Source of the DNA: Saprospiraceae bacterium
GTDB taxonomy: Bacteria; Bacteroidota; Bacteroidia; Chitinophagales; Saprospiraceae
Length of the DNA: 58,847 nt
Direction of reading: 5' to 3'
Assembly: GCA_013360405.1 (NCBI GenBank)
Contig: JABWBR010000025.1
Span: 1-58,847, forward strand
The translations under genes and the position numbers were made by a program. Positions 57,380-58,847 of this stretch are shown here, in pieces (position 1 is the first letter of the stretch; every line of letters starts with the position of its first letter). The notes below the pieces were generated by a model. It saw only the letters and a program-made list of their open reading frames with translations. It had not been told where the DNA came from and ran no database searches.

Positions 57380-58847
57380 CTAATCTCTGTAGTAACCTAC
57401 TTCTTGTTTAATGACTTTTTTGGTATCAATCAAAACGCCGTCGACAAAAATGCGAACCCAATATACTCCATCTGTATATGGAGAGAGGTCGATTTGTTCT
57501 CTTTCGAGAATTTCATCAAATTCAAGAGATTTCACTACTTGTCCTTGCGAATTGAAGATCTGTACTTTTGCAGGCGTGCCGGCTAATGCGCCAAAGTCAA
57601 TGGATAACAGGCCGTTGGTTGGGTTGGGGAAGACATTAACCTGAGGCTGCTGCGTCAGGAATTGTTCTCCACCCTCATCGCCAAATGGCGGTAGGGCGCC
57701 CTGAACAGTAACATTGTCAAAGGACGCAGTCGTCGTCGTGGTGTTGTTGATACTTTCTACAAACATTCCGACGTAAGCGCAACTTTGCATGTTGACGCTT
57801 GCACTGAATGCAAACGACCAGTTTACACCATTCAGCGAATAATAACCGACAAATAAGTTGTTGGTGCGTACTATTCGCAACCAGTGCGCTCCCTGCGGTA
57901 CAGGTATCGACGCCAGGCTTTTAACACCGCCGGGGGTGCTTCTCACTTCGCGACGCAAGAATGTGGTAAGCTGGGTTTTCAACGATACCATCCTGCTACC
58001 CTGCGTGAGATTTTCGCGGAAGTATATACCCGCCCATCCGCCACCGGTCAGTTGCGTTACTCTTACAGTAATAGAACTATTACCACATAGCTGCTGGTCT
58101 ACGAAGTGTGCTACATCACTAATATTTGTAGAGAATCCTTTTGCACTCAAGGTGAAAGTACCAGGGCCTGTGCATGGCGAAAATCCGGATGTACCCATCG
58201 CAGTGGAGCCGATGTCGTTGGCCGACCACGGCGAAGGCAAAGTGCTGCCCTCATCTACTGTAATCAATGAAGTACAGGTATTGGCGTTTCCGCACTCATC
58301 TGTTACAGTTACCGAAACAGGAATTTCCAGGTCTTTTTCCGAACAATCTACTGTTGCAGGACTGATTGATACGCTATAAGAACCGCAGGCATCACTCGTA
58401 TTGCCCAAATCAAGCACGTCGGCCGCCGTCAAGGTATAGGCGCCGTTTGTACCCAGTGTTACGGTATTATCAATACAATATACAACCGGATCGGTTTCGT
58501 CTTGTACCGTGATGGTTTGTACAAAGTTGGCGCTGACGTTACCGCAGTCGTCCGTGAAGTTCCAGGTGCGAACCCGCACGTATTCCTGCGGGCAGCTACC
58601 CGGCGTAGTCACGTCGCTGACCAGGTTGAGCGTCGGCGTGCCGTCGCAGTTGTCGCTAGCGGCGGGCGCCTGAGCCAGCGCTGTCGCGATGCCTGATGCG
58701 TCGTCGCATTCCAGTGTGGCGTCGAGCGAGCCGGCAGTAGTAGAGACTTCCGGCTCTTCCGTATCCTGTACCGTGATCACCTGCGTGTATACCAGACTTT
58801 CGTTGTTGCACGCGTCCTTCGCCGTCCACGTCCGCGTTATCGTATAG
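57380..58847 (-). CDS. 3' part of a giant T9SS HYR-repeat protein (runs off the window)
   Basis: At least 488 codons, open to the window edge; the first Met in the window is not the start. It begins with HYR-type repeats (TWTAKDACNNESLVYTQVITVQD, split; NFTDDCGNVSANFVQTITVQD), then the concanavalin-like module (WSANDIGSTAMGTSGFSPC ... NNTTTTTASFDNVTVQG) and a type A T9SS tail (VFPNPTNGLLSIDFGAL ... DGVYWVRIFVDG). The last ~300 residues are clearly paralogous to the end of the 38345-44041 protein. Confidence 0.9.
   Translation of the reverse strand, partial: YTITRTWTAKDACNNESLVYTQVITVQDTEEPEVSTTAGSLDATLECDDASGIATALAQAPAASDNCDGTPTLNLVSDVTTPGSCPQEYVRVRTWNFTDDCGNVSANFVQTITVQDETDPVVYCIDNTVTLGTNGAYTLTAADVLDLGNTSDACGSYSVSISPATVDCSEKDLEIPVSVTVTDECGNANTCTSLITVDEGSTLPSPWSANDIGSTAMGTSGFSPCTGPGTFTLSAKGFSTNISDVAHFVDQQLCGNSSITVRVTQLTGGGWAGIYFRENLTQGSRMVSLKTQLTTFLRREVRSTPGGVKSLASIPVPQGAHWLRIVRTNNLFVGYYSLNGVNWSFAFSASVNMQSCAYVGMFVESINNTTTTTASFDNVTVQGALPPFGDEGGEQFLTQQPQVNVFPNPTNGLLSIDFGALAGTPAKVQIFNSQGQVVKSLEFDEILEREQIDLSPYTDGVYWVRIFVDGVLIDTKKVIKQEVGYYRD

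Overview
The window looks like chromosome of a member of the Bacteroidota, most likely the Saprospiraceae/Lewinella group. The reasons are: at least three very large secreted proteins ending in type IX secretion (T9SS) sorting tails, HYR and DUF11-type modules, an RRM glycine-rich RNA-binding protein, a PurA/ClpXP/Tig core typical of the phylum, and start regions carrying the Bacteroidota -7 promoter box TAnnTTTG instead of E. coli-type boxes. There are no tools behind these calls; families are assigned by reading motifs.

Layout. 0.2-2.2 kb: a decayed RHS-repeat fragment interrupted by an IS630-type insertion sequence (1126-2219). 2.3-6.4 kb: penicillin-binding protein 1C, then a zinc-peptidase-like lipoprotein bracketed by two copies of a 240-bp hairpin-rich repeat element. 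6.7-15.3 kb: RRM protein, two divergent cell-wall serine enzymes, glgC, a sugar nucleotidyltransferase, lysS and a rhomboid protease. 15.4-15.7 kb: a tiny self-contained transcription unit for a 22-residue membrane peptide. 15.7-19.2 kb: the tig-clpP-clpX operon (minus strand), then tRNA-Leu. 19.5-24.9 kb: a (p)ppGpp synthetase/hydrolase-fur-STAS cluster, purA and a lipobox-bearing methyltransferase. 25-29.2 kb: a PIN toxin-antitoxin pair, a quinone-reductase-like enzyme, a small release-factor-like protein and hemN. 29.4-38.3 kb: a visibly AT-richer block of four surface or unusual proteins on the minus strand, bounded on both sides by members of one palindrome family. 38.3-58.8 kb: surface and secreted genes (a 1898-residue beta-helix/HYR protein, a gamma-glutamyltransferase, a leucine-rich-repeat protein, a T9SS protein broken by a TGA stop, and the 3' part of another HYR giant running off the window), with a degraded tail-collar/GNAT/DUF6916 module and a Uma2 nuclease gene between them.

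The most distinctive thing is between the genes. At least ten intergenic regions hold inverted repeats built from short words of 7-10 bp (GTTCTCT, GGACAAC, GAGGATTT, CTCTCCC, GGATTTC, GTTTAGT and others). The words differ from place to place but the design is the same: tandem words in one arm and their complements in the other. A second family of 26-40 bp perfect palindromes (GTAGAGCCGC arms) sits at gene 3' ends, and in three cases supplies the TAG stop codon of the neighbouring gene. Together with the 240-bp terminal-inverted-repeat element these make the gaps of this genome repeat-rich in a way the protein annotation does not explain.
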